Shown: positions 45,613 through 54,620 of the stretch, piece by piece
Layout: every line of letters starts with the position of its first letter
How positions within the stretch are numbered: position 1 is the first letter of the stretch
Assembly (NCBI RefSeq): GCF_030816485.1
Contig: NZ_JAUSYC010000001.1
Location: 3,534,001-3,598,000 of the forward strand
Reading direction: 5' to 3'
Length of the DNA: 64,000 nt
Source: Arthrobacter sp. B1I2
GTDB lineage: Bacteria > Actinomycetota > Actinomycetes > Actinomycetales > Micrococcaceae
Made by a program: the position numbers and the translations under genes
Notes under the pieces: generated by a model
Told to the model about the DNA's origin: nothing
Seen by the model: the letters and a program-made list of their open reading frames with translations, nothing else
The model's database searches: none

Positions 45613-47274
45613 CCGGACCCGTGGACCGCAAGGATGTCGCTGACCCGCCACTGGCCATCCACCGACACCAGGACCAGCCGAAGCGGCTGTGGCCGGCTGG
45701 GAGCCCCGGCACCCAGCACAGCACCGTCCGTGTCTACCATCTGGTAGCCGGTGGTGGCTGACACTACCCGTACCACCGCGTTGACCGGCGTTGCGCCTTC
45801 CTCCACTGCCACCTCGGACAGGGTGCTGCGGAATCCGGCAAGGCGGTGCCCGGAGGGGCGGAGCGGGCCGGCGGTGCGCTCGTCAGCGGCAGCTGCAGAG
45901 GAACCGGGGGCGTTCACGTCCGCCAGCAGCTCCAGGCTGCCGCTGCTGAAGGCATGATCCCGCAAGGCCGCCAGGCCTTGTACGGCTACGACGGGATCAG
46001 CTGCCCGCGCCCGCTTTCGTGCTTCGTCAACAGGAACCTCCCCTCCCGTCCCACCGCCGGCAACGGCCACCGATGGGTCGATGGAAACCGGCGGCGACCC
46101 GGTTGCAGCGTTCCCGGGCCACAGCCCCTGCCCGGGGGCCGCCGAGAGCCACCAAATTCCGGCTGCGGCTGCGGCAACGGCCGGCAGGACGGCATGAAGC
46201 AGCACCCTCCTCCCGTAGGTAACAGCAGGCCCGTCCACGTGTTTCCCGCGGGACGCCGCCGTGGTTTCTGCTTGCGGCAGGGTTCTTTTCCACGCTGGTG
46301 CCGGCTGCTGGGACCAGCGGGACGTTGCCGCCCGGCGGCGCAGGCTTTGGAGTCTCATCCTGACGCCGTTGCCTTTCGACGCAGCGGGAACGTGACGCCG
46401 CGTCAACAGCTCGGGCATGACGGTGGGATGGACGGCATCGGAGAGGTCCACGGGCTGCGGTTCCGCGCTGCGATAAACGGCTGCGGGCCAGCGCCAGCGC
46501 GTCAGGGCGCAGCCGCCGGTCCTCGTTCAGTCCTGCTTCCAGGGCGGCCGCGAGCTCTTTGGGGACGCCGGGAACCAGGAGGGACAACGGCGGTCGGTCG
46601 GAGGTGCGCCCGGGCGCTTCCCCTGTGAGGCAGAACCAGCCCAGGGCAGCTGCCGAGTAAACGTCGCGTCCCGGCTGGAGGCCGGCGCGGACGGCATCAA
46701 CCGGTGACGGATCCAGGAAACCGCCCGTTCCGGCGGTGCCCGCGCCATCCGGGTCGCCGAGCATCCTCGCAACACCAAGGTCGGACAACATGGGTTTCCC
46801 CTGCCCGGTGAACAGCACGTTCCCCGGGGAGACATCCGAGTGCGTGAACCCTTTCCCGTGCAGGTAGCCCAGGGCCTGGGCGATGGGCGTCAGGACTGTG
46901 ACTGTCTCCCCCACGCTGAGCCTGCCCCGTACCGCCACCAGCTGTGCCAGGGAGCCGCCGGCGGCGTAGTCCATGGTCAAGGCTGCCCCGCTGCCGGAGC
47001 CCGCCACGCGCACCGCGTCGTGGGCCCTGATGAGGTGCTGGTGGTCCAGGACGGACAGGATCCGGATCTCCCGCCGCACGTCCTCCTCACTGATGACTGC
47101 GTCACTTATGACTGCGCCGCCGGCCGTCGTGCTGCCCGGGGTGCGGAAGCACTTGAGCGCGAATTCCCTGCCGGTCCGTTGGTCCCTGGCCAGCCACACG
47201 TCGGCGCTGCCGCCCCGGCCAAGCAACCGGCCGATGTCGTAGCCGGCAACCTCCGGCACCTGTGCAACATCCAT
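45609..47274 (-). pseudogene. Serine/threonine protein kinase, frameshifted
   Basis: Two frames encode one kinase. The N-terminal frame starts at ATG 47274 with 'YDIGRLLGRGGSADVWLARDQRTGREFALKCF' (P-loop and lysine), 'HLIRAHDAVR', the catalytic 'FTHSDVSPGNVLF' and 'LSDLGVARML'. It lacks the usual RD arginine (HSD). Near residues 261-266 (46478-46492) the frame shifts: the true sequence should continue 'AAVYRSAEPQPVDLSDAVHP' and run to 45609 in another frame. That frame carries a membrane segment (RVLLHAVLPAVAAAAAGIWWL) and an extracellular domain. Read straight, the first frame runs to 46027 and becomes Arg-rich nonsense. One base gained or lost explains it, so it may be a sequencing error. 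Confidence 0.8.
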
Positions 47275-47397
47275 AGTCCATGTCTAGCCGAGATCGGGCT
47301 GCGCTGCAGAAGTTATCCACAGCCTTGGCTGCTGCGGTCATTAACGGTGGCCCCGGTGAGATTGGACACTAAAACAGGGCGGCGCGGCTGCGGGGTC

Positions 47398-47411
47398 TAA
47401 GCTGGATGCCA
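47398..47411 (+). promoter_or_regulatory. -10 element for leaderless lipB
   Basis: TAAGCT (47398-47403) is followed by seven bases and the ATG at 47411. No Shine-Dalgarno sequence is present. Confidence 0.45.
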
Positions 47412-48079
47412 TGACTCTTGAGTTTTCACAGCTGGGTCTTGCCCCTGACTTCATTGGTTACATGGAAGGCTGGGATGCCCAGCGCGAACTCCATGAGAAG
47501 GTTGTCGCCGGGGATGCCCCCAGCACTGTCCTGCTCCTGGAGCACGCCGCCGTCTACACGGCAGGCAAGCTTACCGAGGACCATGAGCGGCCCTCTGACG
47601 GTACGCCGGTCGTCCCGGTGGACCGCGGGGGCAAGCTCACCTGGCATGGGCCCGGCCAGCTGGTTGCCTACCCCATCCTGAAGCTGAAGAACCGCGCCGG
47701 AATCCGGGATTACGTGGATCGCCTTGAAGAGATCATGATCACCGTCATGGCGGACTACGGCATCAAGGCCGAACGCATCAAGGGGCGCGCAGGCGTGTGG
47801 ATCAAGGCTGACTCCAAAGGGCCCGACCGCAAGATCGCTGCTATCGGCATCCGCGTCCTGAACGGCGTCACCATGCACGGCATCGCCATTAACTGCAGCA
47901 ATGACCTGGCGCCCTACGGCCAGATCATTGCCTGCGGCATCACCGACGCGGGAGTGACCAGCATGTCCCTGGAGACGGGCCGGGAGATCCGGCCCGCGGA
48001 TATCGCGGACCGGGTCGTGGAGGAATTCCGCAAACATGAAGAAGCATTGGTTTCGAGCCCTGAAGGAGCTCTACTGTGA
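47411..48079 (+). CDS. lipB: Octanoyl-[acyl-carrier-protein] transferase
   Basis: LipB moves octanoate from acyl-carrier protein to lipoyl domains, the first step of lipoate assembly. The 222-residue protein has '[21 protein letters not shown]', the substrate motif '[19 protein letters not shown]', the lysine-containing 'GRAGVWI', 'KIAAIGIRV' and the catalytic Cys in '[21 protein letters not shown]'. A leaderless-type promoter lies directly before the ATG. The stop codon overlaps the lipA GTG start (GTGA), so the two are translationally coupled. Confidence 0.96.
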   Translation: MTLEFSQLGLAPDFIGYMEGWDAQRELHEKVVAGDAPSTVLLLEHAAVYTAGKLTEDHERPSDGTPVVPVDRGGKLTWHGPGQLVAYPILKLKNRAGIRDYVDRLEEIMITVMADYGIKAERIKGRAGVWIKADSKGPDRKIAAIGIRVLNGVTMHGIAINCSNDLAPYGQIIACGITDAGVTSMSLETGREIRPADIADRVVEEFRKHEEALVSSPEGALL

Positions 48080-49095
48080 CATTGGCACCTGAAGGCCGGA
48101 AGATGCTGCGGATCGAGCAGCGCAACGCTGCGGTCCCGGTGGAGCGCAAACCGGAATGGATCAAGGCCAAGGTCCAGATGGGCCCGGAGTTCGTCGGGCT
48201 GAAGAACCTGGTGAAAAAGGAAGGCCTGCACACCGTCTGCGAAGAAGCCGGCTGCCCCAACATCTTTGAGTGCTGGGAAGACAAGGAAGCCACGTTCCTG
48301 ATCGGCGGCTCCGAATGCACCCGCCGGTGCGACTTCTGCCAGATCGACACCGGCAAGCCCTCACCCCTGGACCGGTTCGAACCCACGAAGGTGGCCCGCT
48401 CCGTCCAAGCGATGCAGCTGCGCTACGCCACCGTCACCGGTGTGGCCCGCGACGACCTCGAAGACGAGGGCGTCTGGCTCTACGCCGAAACGGTCCGCAA
48501 GATCCACGAACTGAACCCCGGCACCGGCGTGGAACTGCTGATCCCGGACTTCTCCGGCAAACCCGACCACATCAAGGCGATCTGCGACTCCGCCCCCGAA
48601 GTCTTCGCGCACAACGTCGAAACCGTCCCCAGGATCTTCAAGCGGATCCGCCCCGCGTTCCGCTACGAACGCTCCCTGGACGTCATCACCCAGGGCCGGA
48701 ACCTGGGCATGGTCACCAAGTCCAACCTCATCCTGGGCATGGGCGAAACCCGCGAAGAAATTTCCGAAGCCCTCCGCGACCTCCACGAAGCAGGCTGCGA
48801 CCTGATCACCATCACCCAGTACCTGCGCCCCTCCGAACGGCACCTGCCCGTGGACCGCTGGGTCAAACCCCAGGAATTCGTGGACCTCCAGCACGAAGCC
48901 CAGGAGATCGGCTTCCTCGGCGTCATGAGCGGACCCCTGGTCCGCTCCTCCTACCGCGCCGGCCGCCTCTGGGCCACCGCCATGCGCAAAAAGGGCCGCG
49001 ACATCCCCGCCGAACTCGCCCACATCGCCGACGGCATCCAGGACTCCGGCACCACCCGCCAGGAAGCCGCCACCCTCCTCGCAGCCCATTCCTGA
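48076..49095 (+). CDS. lipA: Lipoyl synthase
   Basis: This radical SAM enzyme inserts two sulfurs into octanoyl-protein to make lipoyl groups. The auxiliary cluster is in '[24 protein letters not shown]'. The radical-SAM cluster is '[13 protein letters not shown]' (CxxxCxxC). The C-terminal '[18 protein letters not shown]' includes the RSSY motif whose serine binds the sacrificial cluster. The length is 339 aa. The GTG start at 48076 overlaps the lipB stop codon by 4 bp. The E2 protein encoded 8 kb upstream is an obvious client. Confidence 0.97.
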   Translation: MTLAPEGRKMLRIEQRNAAVPVERKPEWIKAKVQMGPEFVGLKNLVKKEGLHTVCEEAGCPNIFECWEDKEATFLIGGSECTRRCDFCQIDTGKPSPLDRFEPTKVARSVQAMQLRYATVTGVARDDLEDEGVWLYAETVRKIHELNPGTGVELLIPDFSGKPDHIKAICDSAPEVFAHNVETVPRIFKRIRPAFRYERSLDVITQGRNLGMVTKSNLILGMGETREEISEALRDLHEAGCDLITITQYLRPSERHLPVDRWVKPQEFVDLQHEAQEIGFLGVMSGPLVRSSYRAGRLWATAMRKKGRDIPAELAHIADGIQDSGTTRQEAATLLAAHS

Positions 49096-49114
49096 CCTCC
49101 CCTTCGTGAAGTGC

Positions 49115-49156
49115 CCAAAGGCCGGACGCCGGAAGATTCCAGCGTCCGGCCTTTGG
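49115..49156 (+). terminator. Terminator hairpin after lipA
   Basis: The arms CCAAAGGCCGGACGC and GCGTCCGGCCTTTGG form a perfect 15-bp stem, followed by CTTTAAG. Confidence 0.8.
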
Positions 49157-49183
49157 CTTTAAGTCACGTAGAATTGAGGCACT

Positions 49184-49936
49184 ATGGCTAAATCCCCTGA
49201 CTCCAGCAACTCCACCCCGGCGGGCTCAAGCGCGGTGAAGCGCGGCCTGTTCACGCGCAAGCCGAAGGAAGCAAAGGCCAAGAAGCCCAGCAGGCTTAAG
49301 CAGATCGGCGAGGTCTTCACCATGACCCGCCGCCATGACCCCATGGTTCCGTGGCTGATGCTGCTGGTGTTCCTGGGCGTTGTAGCCGTGAGCTTCCTGG
49401 TGGGCTTTTGGCTGGACAACTGGATCACGGGCCTGATCATCGGCATTCCGCTTGGCCTGCTGGCGGCCACCTTCATCCTGTCCCGCCGTGCCGAACGTGC
49501 TGCGTTCGCCCAGATTGAAAACCAGCCGGGCGCCTCCGGCGCTGCCCTGGGCACGCTCCGCCGTGGCTGGATCACCGAGGAACAGCCTGTGGCTGTCAAC
49601 CCGCGCACGCAGGATGCCGTGTTCCGCGCTGTTGGGCGTCCCGGCGTCGTCCTTGTCAGTGAAGGCCCCTCCCACCGCGTGAAGCCGCTGCTCGATGCTG
49701 AGCGCAAGCGCCTGGCGCGCATCCTGCCCAACGTTCCCGTCCACACCATCCAGACCGGGCGCGGCGAAGGCCAGGTGCCGCTGGGCCAGGTGGCCAAGAA
49801 GATGGGCAAGATGAAGAACGAGCTGACCAAGCTGGAGGTCAGCACCGTATCCAAGCGCATTGCCTCGATGGGCACGAGGCTCCCCATTCCCAAGGGCATC
49901 GACCCCTACAAGGCCCGTCCCAACCGCGGACGCTAG
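49184..49936 (+). CDS. DUF4191 family membrane protein
   Basis: The 250-residue protein has a basic N-terminal segment ('KRGLFTRKPKEAKAKKPSRLKQIGEVFTMTRRHDPMVPW'). Two transmembrane helices follow at about residues 50-95, then a cytoplasmic domain with 'QPVAVNPRTQDAVFRAVGRPGVVLVSEGP' and 'LARILPNVPVHTIQTGRGEGQVPL'. It is the DUF4191 family, known by position next to lipA in mycobacteria (Rv2219). The function is unknown. A hairpin terminator follows. Confidence 0.88.
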   Translation: MAKSPDSSNSTPAGSSAVKRGLFTRKPKEAKAKKPSRLKQIGEVFTMTRRHDPMVPWLMLLVFLGVVAVSFLVGFWLDNWITGLIIGIPLGLLAATFILSRRAERAAFAQIENQPGASGAALGTLRRGWITEEQPVAVNPRTQDAVFRAVGRPGVVLVSEGPSHRVKPLLDAERKRLARILPNVPVHTIQTGRGEGQVPLGQVAKKMGKMKNELTKLEVSTVSKRIASMGTRLPIPKGIDPYKARPNRGR

Positions 49937-49944
49937 CTGGTGGA

Positions 49945-49983
49945 ACGCCCCGGTACCGGCCCTGCCGGCCGGGGCGTTTTTTC
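49945..49983 (+). terminator. Rho-independent terminator after the DUF4191 gene
   Basis: An inverted repeat with CGCCCCGG and CCGGGGCG arms is followed by a six-base T-run (TTTTTTC). Confidence 0.8.
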
Positions 49984-50074
49984 TTGCGCCTGAACCGCTC
50001 GCCCCCGAACGGCATCCGCAATGGCTGACAACAACCACCGGACCCGTGCCTCAAACCTGCGTCAGGAGATGACC

Positions 50075-50428
50075 ATGCCCCTCAGGACAACAGTGATCCG
50101 CGCCTTCCGCATCCTTGCCGTGGCCGAAGCCTTCAGTTGGGCGGCGCTCCTGGCCGGGATGTACTTCAAGTGGATTGCCGGCACCACGGAGCTCGGCGTC
50201 CAAGTGGCGGGACCTGCGCACGGTGCGCTGTTCGTCGGCTACGGGGTGGCCGCGCTCATGCTGTGGCGCGTGCAGCGCTGGCCGTTCCTGGTGGCCGTGC
50301 TGGCCGGTTTCTCCGCCGTGTTCCCGTTCGCCACCCTCCTGTTCGAGCGGTGGGCAGGGCGGCGCGGCTACCTTAGCGCCCCGAAGGTAGAAGTGCCTGC
50401 CGGTGAACTTGAGTCCAGCCGGGCATAG
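50075..50428 (+). CDS. DUF3817 domain-containing membrane protein
   Basis: The 117-residue protein has three hydrophobic segments and the DUF3817 pattern 'FRILAVAEAFSWAALLAGMYFKW', then 'VQVAGPAHGALFVGYGVAALMLW', then 'FPFATLLFERWAGRRGYL'. The role is unknown. The ATG at 50075 is preferred because AGGAGA precedes it at good spacing; earlier in-frame ATGs exist at 50069 and 50021. The EamA transporter follows with only a short gap. Confidence 0.8.
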   Translation: MPLRTTVIRAFRILAVAEAFSWAALLAGMYFKWIAGTTELGVQVAGPAHGALFVGYGVAALMLWRVQRWPFLVAVLAGFSAVFPFATLLFERWAGRRGYLSAPKVEVPAGELESSRA

Positions 50429-50444
50429 GCGAACGTCAGTAACC

Positions 50445-51449
50445 GTGGAATCCGTTGATGCAGACCCGACATCGCAGACGTCATTCAAGGAACAACCGTC
50501 AGCCGGACGTGCCCAGGGCCGCAAACGGATGGTCGCGCTCCTTTCCCTGCTGGGGGCAACGCTGTTCTGGGCCGGCAACTATGTCGTGGGCGCGGGCGCT
50601 GTCCAAAGCATCGATCCGCTGAGCCTGGTGGTCCTGCGGTGGGCCATCGCGCTGGTGCCGCTGCTGGTGATAGCCCAGCTGGTGGAGCGGCCCTGCTGGC
50701 GGTCGGTCCTCGCCGCGTGGCCGTGGCTGCTCGCGTTGAGCGTGTGCGGGCTGCTCGGCTACAACCTTTTGCTGTACTTCGCCCTGGAGCACACCGATGC
50801 CTTCAACGCGTCCCTGATCAACGCTTTCAATCCTGCCCTCATCACGCTGGCTGCCGCGCTCTTCCTGCGGGAACGGCTGACGCCATTGTCGATCGCCGGG
50901 GTGCTGACGGCCCTGGCGGGCGTCCTCATCGTCATCAGCGGAGGGGATGCCGGCAGGCTGGTCACCACCGGGTTCGGCACCGGCGAGGTGCTGATGGTTG
51001 GTGCCGTGATTGTCTGGACGGCGTACACGGTCATCGGCCGACTGGCCCCAAAAATCCCGCCGATCACAGCCACGGCGGTCCAGGCAGCGGTGGCAGTGGC
51101 CCTGCTGGCCCCGGTCCGCTTCGCCACCGGCGGGCTGGCCCTTCCGTCAACGGGCAGTGCACTGGCGTCACTGCTGTTCATCGCCATCTTCCCGTCGGTG
51201 CTGTCCTACCTGCTGTGGAACCGCGCCCTGACGGTCCTGCCCGCCGGTGGTGCAGGGGTCTTCCTCAACCTCATCACCGTCTTCACCGCGGTCCTGACGA
51301 TCCTTGCGGGGCACGTGCATACAACCGCGCAACTGATGGGCGGCGCCATTGTGATCGGCGGCGTGGTCATCACCAATGCGCCATCCTTCCGGCGGCAGCG
51401 CCAGGCCCGGGAAATGTCCGACGCGCGGAACGGGACCTCCAGCGCTTGA
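50445..51449 (+). CDS. EamA/DMT family transporter
   Basis: The protein has about ten hydrophobic helices arranged as two EamA (drug/metabolite transporter) repeats. The first begins 'LLGATLFWAGNYVVGAGAVQSIDPLSLVVLRWAIALVPLL', with the conserved Arg-Trp in 'VVLRWAI'. The second covers 'VLMVGAVIVWTAYTVIGRL' to 'YLLWNRALTVLPAGGAGVFLNLITVFTAVL'. The substrate is unknown. The start is uncertain: a GTG at 50445, an earlier GTG at 50403 overlapping the neighbour, and an ATG at 50529 are all in frame. No strong ribosome site marks any of them. Confidence 0.85.
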   Translation: MESVDADPTSQTSFKEQPSAGRAQGRKRMVALLSLLGATLFWAGNYVVGAGAVQSIDPLSLVVLRWAIALVPLLVIAQLVERPCWRSVLAAWPWLLALSVCGLLGYNLLLYFALEHTDAFNASLINAFNPALITLAAALFLRERLTPLSIAGVLTALAGVLIVISGGDAGRLVTTGFGTGEVLMVGAVIVWTAYTVIGRLAPKIPPITATAVQAAVAVALLAPVRFATGGLALPSTGSALASLLFIAIFPSVLSYLLWNRALTVLPAGGAGVFLNLITVFTAVLTILAGHVHTTAQLMGGAIVIGGVVITNAPSFRRQRQAREMSDARNGTSSA

Positions 51450-51494
51450 CGGCGGATAGCGCTGCAGTAGACAGCGGTCAGCGGTGGACGGCGC

Positions 51495-51932
51495 TCAGCG
51501 GCGGACGAGGAGGGTGTTCATGGCCTTGTCGTGAAGGCCGCGCTGGTCCGGATCGAAGATCACGGCGGGCACCACCAGGCAGAGCAGCACGGCCCTCACC
51601 AGGGCCGCGAGCGGTCCCGGCGTGCCGCCACCGGGCTTCACCACGGCGATGCCCATAACGCGGTGGCCAATACTGTATCCCAGGGTCCCCACCAGCAGGA
51701 TCTGCTCCACTGCGAAGACCGCCAACGTGGCCCAGGAGTCGCCGCCGAACGCGAAGTTGCTGATCAGCAGTGCGATCCCCCAATCGATGCATATGGCCGC
51801 GATGCGCCGGCCCGCCCGGGCAATGGAGCCCGGTCCGGACTCCGGCAGGCCCAGGCGCTCCCCCGGATACTTGGAGATGCCGGAGGTGTCCGGTCCGCTG
51901 AGCCAGGACCCAATATCTTTGCGATCTACCAC
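51495..51932 (-). CDS. RDD family membrane protein
   Basis: The 145-residue protein carries the RDD domain: 'GRRIAAICIDWGIALLISNFAF' with the Arg-Asp pair, 'TLGYSIGHRVMGIAVVKPGG' and 'FDPDQRGLHDKAMNTLLVRR' at the C-terminus. There are about three membrane helices. The start is a GTG at 51932 (VVDRKDIGSWLSGPDTSG). In mycobacteria the corresponding gene (Rv2219A) lies between DUF4191 and glnA1, as here. The function is unknown. Confidence 0.87.
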   Translation of the reverse strand: MVDRKDIGSWLSGPDTSGISKYPGERLGLPESGPGSIARAGRRIAAICIDWGIALLISNFAFGGDSWATLAVFAVEQILLVGTLGYSIGHRVMGIAVVKPGGGTPGPLAALVRAVLLCLVVPAVIFDPDQRGLHDKAMNTLLVRR

Positions 51933-51968
51933 CGTCCAAGCTTACCGATCCCCGGCGCGGCGGCGCGC

Positions 51969-52001
51969 CCACACTGTGGATAGGACTCGACCACAGTGTG
52001 G
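51969..52001. promoter_or_regulatory. Tandem palindrome CCACAsTGTGG x2 upstream of glnA1
   Basis: CCACACTGTGG (51969-51979) and CCACAGTGTGG (51991-52001) are each near-palindromic and are reverse complements of each other. They are centred 22 bp (two helical turns) apart. They lie between divergent RDD and glnA1 genes and could be an operator pair for an unidentified regulator. Confidence 0.4.
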
Positions 52002-52034
52002 ACGGACGATACCGTGTTCATAGCAGGGCATTCT

Positions 52035-52050
52035 GTAACCTGCCCGAAAC
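52035..52050 (+). promoter_or_regulatory. Candidate GlnR box upstream of glnA1
   Basis: GTAAC-CTGCCC-GAAAC matches the actinobacterial GlnR consensus gTnAc-N6-GaAAc at every fixed position. It is 163 bp upstream of the glnA1 start, a plausible place for nitrogen-responsive control. Confidence 0.6.
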
Positions 52051-52121
52051 AATGCGGACACGGACGGGAAATGCCGCATCCATAGTCTGTTAGCAGTTTC
52101 AGCAATCCCCGGCAGGTACCC

Positions 52122-52154
52122 AGCAGGGAAAACCGTGCGTTCTCCCTGCTTTTG
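52122..52154 (+). terminator. Terminator-like hairpin in the glnA1 leader
   Basis: AGCAGGGA (52122-52129) and TCCCTGCT (52143-52150) form a perfect 8-bp stem with a 13-base loop, followed directly by TTTTGG. It lies 60-90 bp before the glnA1 ATG and downstream of the candidate GlnR box. It could attenuate glnA1 transcription. Confidence 0.45.
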
Positions 52155-52213
52155 GATTGCGCTGGATCAGATGGCTTCCATGCCAGATATTCACATATGC
52201 GTTAGGAGCATAG

Positions 52214-53638
52214 ATGTTCAAGACTGCGGACGAAGTCCTCAAGTTCATCAAGGACGAAGATGTAAAGTTCGTCGATATCCGCTTCACCGATCTTCCGGGC
52301 GTCCAGCAGCACTTCAACGTCCCCGCCAAGAGTGTTGACGCTGATTTCTTCGTCAACGGCCAGCTCTTCGACGGTTCCTCCATCCGTGGCTTCCAGGGCA
52401 TCGCAGAGTCTGACATGCAGCTGATCCCGGACGTCACCACCGCGTTCCTGGACACCTTCCGCATGGAGAAGACCCTCGCGCTGAACTTCTCGATCGTCAA
52501 CCCCCGCACGGGTGACCCCTACCACCGCGACCCCCGCGGCGTGGCCGAGAAGGCCGAAGCCTACCTGGCCTCCACGGGCATCGCCGACACCGCGTTCTTC
52601 GCTCCCGAAGCCGAGTTCTTCGTGTTCGACAACGTCCAGTACCAGTCCTCCCCGCAGGGCAGCTTCTACAAGATCGACTCCGAGGAAGCGCACTGGAACA
52701 CCGGGCGCGAGGAAGAAGGCGGCAACCTGGGCTACAAGACCCCCGTCAAGGGCGGTTACTTCCCGGTCTCCCCCACCGACAAGCAGGCTGACCTGCGCGA
52801 CGCCATGTGTGTTGCCCTGGACGAAGCCGGCCTCGAGGTCGAACGCAGCCACCACGAAGTTGGATCCGCCGGCCAGGCCGAGATCAACTACAAGTTCACC
52901 ACCCTGACCCACGCTGCCGATGACCTGCAGAAGTTCAAGTACGTCATCAAGAACACCGCTGACGCCTGGGGCAAGTCCGTGACCTTCATGCCCAAGCCGG
53001 TCTTCGGCGACAACGGCTCCGGCATGCACTGCCACCAGTCGCTGTGGAATGGCGGCGAGCCGCTGTTCTACGACGAGAAGGGCTACGCCGGCCTGTCCGA
53101 CACCGCCCGTTGGTACATCGGCGGCCTGCTCACGCACTCTTCCGCCGTCCTGGCCTTCACCAACCCCACGGTGAACTCCTACCGCCGCCTGGTCAAGGGC
53201 TTCGAAGCTCCGGTCAACATGGTTTACTCGCAGGGCAACCGCTCCGCCGGTATCCGCATCCCCATCACCGGTTCCAACCCGAAGGCCAAGCGCATTGAAT
53301 TCCGCGCTCCGGACCCCTCCTCCAACCCGTACCTGGCGTTCGCTGCCCAACTGATGGCCGGCATCGACGGCATCCGCAACCGCATCGAGCCCCCGGCTCC
53401 GATCGACAAGGACCTCTACGAGCTCCCGGCGGAGGAAGCCAAGGACATCCCCAAGGCTCCGGGCACCCTGGAGGAAGCACTGGAGGCCCTGCGCGAGGAC
53501 AACGAGTTCCTGCAGGCCGGTGGCGTCTTCACCCAGGACCTGATCGACACCTGGATCGAGTACAAGTACGAAAACGAGATCCGCCCGCTGTCCCTGCGCC
53601 CGAACCCCTACGAGTTCGAGCTCTACTACGGCGTCTAG
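52214..53638 (+). CDS. glnA: Glutamine synthetase type I, adenylylatable form
   Basis: The enzyme makes glutamine from glutamate, ammonia and ATP. The 474-residue protein has the family signatures '[17 protein letters not shown]', '[22 protein letters not shown]', the glutamate-binding '[23 protein letters not shown]' and '[29 protein letters not shown]'. Tyr402 in '[12 protein letters not shown]' matches the adenylylation tyrosine of type I-beta enzymes, which GlnE modifies. A candidate GlnR box and a terminator-like leader hairpin lie upstream. In mycobacteria the homologue (Rv2220) is the main, regulated enzyme. Confidence 0.96.
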   Translation: MFKTADEVLKFIKDEDVKFVDIRFTDLPGVQQHFNVPAKSVDADFFVNGQLFDGSSIRGFQGIAESDMQLIPDVTTAFLDTFRMEKTLALNFSIVNPRTGDPYHRDPRGVAEKAEAYLASTGIADTAFFAPEAEFFVFDNVQYQSSPQGSFYKIDSEEAHWNTGREEEGGNLGYKTPVKGGYFPVSPTDKQADLRDAMCVALDEAGLEVERSHHEVGSAGQAEINYKFTTLTHAADDLQKFKYVIKNTADAWGKSVTFMPKPVFGDNGSGMHCHQSLWNGGEPLFYDEKGYAGLSDTARWYIGGLLTHSSAVLAFTNPTVNSYRRLVKGFEAPVNMVYSQGNRSAGIRIPITGSNPKAKRIEFRAPDPSSNPYLAFAAQLMAGIDGIRNRIEPPAPIDKDLYELPAEEAKDIPKAPGTLEEALEALREDNEFLQAGGVFTQDLIDTWIEYKYENEIRPLSLRPNPYEFELYYGV

Positions 53639-53700
53639 CTGGATCATGCGGCAGAAGCGGGCATAGTCCGCCAGCAGTCCGCGGGAATTTTAATACAGGA

Positions 53701-53731
53701 AAGGCCGGCCTCACGCTTTGAGGCCGGCCTT
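53701..53731 (+). terminator. Terminator hairpin after glnA1
   Basis: The arms AAGGCCGGCCTC and GAGGCCGGCCTT form a perfect 12-bp stem. It also lies just after the convergent lipoprotein gene and may act in both directions. Confidence 0.8.
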
Positions 53732-53783
53732 ACTGCTGTCCGGATCCGCCAGGACGGCTGCTGCCTGTCCCGGCAGCGCGGCC

Positions 53784-54434
53784 TCAACGTGCCGGCCGTG
53801 CTTCTTGTTCATCACCCATACCCGATGGCTGTACGGCGACCCGGGTGAACTCCACGGGCAGTTCGGCGTCGGAGGACGCGAGGATGACAGTGGTGCGCTC
53901 CGCTATGTCCACGTCATTTATCTCCGCGTTGATCAAATCATCGGCCTCACGCTTCAGCGCGGCACCTGACGCCTCGTCCAAAGCTCTGCCGTCCATGGAC
54001 CATTTGTAATCGTAACTGTAGGTGGGTGCCCAGCTCTGGATGGCATCGGCAACAGTGGAGAACGTGAACTGACGTCCTTCTTCACTGAAGGCGGTAACCA
54101 TGTACATGTTGACTGGCACCGCGCCCTTGCGGTTGTCTACGTCCGCTACGAGATATGAGACAGGCGCCGCTCCGACCTTGACCCTGTATGCCTCGATGGC
54201 CGCCACTGCAGCGTCGGCCGGAGGCGTGGGCAACGTGAAGGTTATTCCGGCACCCGACGCTGTAGTGAGCTTGTAGCGTCCTGCGGGCATTACTTCCCGC
54301 GCTGCCGTGGCTGAGGGCGAATCGGCGCTTGGGCCCGTGGCGCCCGCTGTCGGGACGTCCTGCGCGGGCGCAGGCCCTGAGCAGGCCGCGAGCATTAAGG
54401 CAAAGGCCGGCAGGACGATCCTGATTCGCTTCAT
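53784..54434 (-). CDS. Putative lipoprotein, function unknown
   Basis: The 216-residue product starts MKRIRIVLPAFALMLAACSGP, a clear signal peptide ending in a LAAC lipobox, so it is probably anchored to the outer face of the membrane. A Pro/Ala/Thr-rich stretch follows. The mature domain contains 'YKLTTASGAGITFTLPTPPADAAVAAIEAYRVKVG' and 'VPVNMYMVTAFSEEGRQFTFSTVADAI'. No family is recognised. The ATG at 54434 is taken; the frame extends upstream without a good start. Confidence 0.7.
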   Translation of the reverse strand: MKRIRIVLPAFALMLAACSGPAPAQDVPTAGATGPSADSPSATAAREVMPAGRYKLTTASGAGITFTLPTPPADAAVAAIEAYRVKVGAAPVSYLVADVDNRKGAVPVNMYMVTAFSEEGRQFTFSTVADAIQSWAPTYSYDYKWSMDGRALDEASGAALKREADDLINAEINDVDIAERTTVILASSDAELPVEFTRVAVQPSGMGDEQEARPAR

Positions 54435-54620
54435 GACTTCCCAAACTCCGTTAGCAAGGTGGGGGCCCGCCTCCAGACGTGCTGAGACCGGGAGCCGGAC
54501 CCCCTGACGAATGCCCCCCGAGACGAAGACTGTCCAGCCTTCCCCCCAACAAGGTTGGAGAACACCGCCATTCCACATGATCGGGCAAACGCCTGCCAAG
54601 CGCAATGGCGGTCCGCCGCT

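Noticed and set aside
46027..46480. C-terminal part of the uninterrupted kinase frame
   Set aside because: After the frameshift point the sequence becomes Arg-rich and nonsense-like, while the alternative frame gives a membrane segment and a plausible domain. It is not a real coding end.
52135..52338. Possible leader peptide frame before glnA1
   Set aside because: It has no ribosome site or regulatory codon run and overlaps the glnA1 coding start; it is more likely chance.
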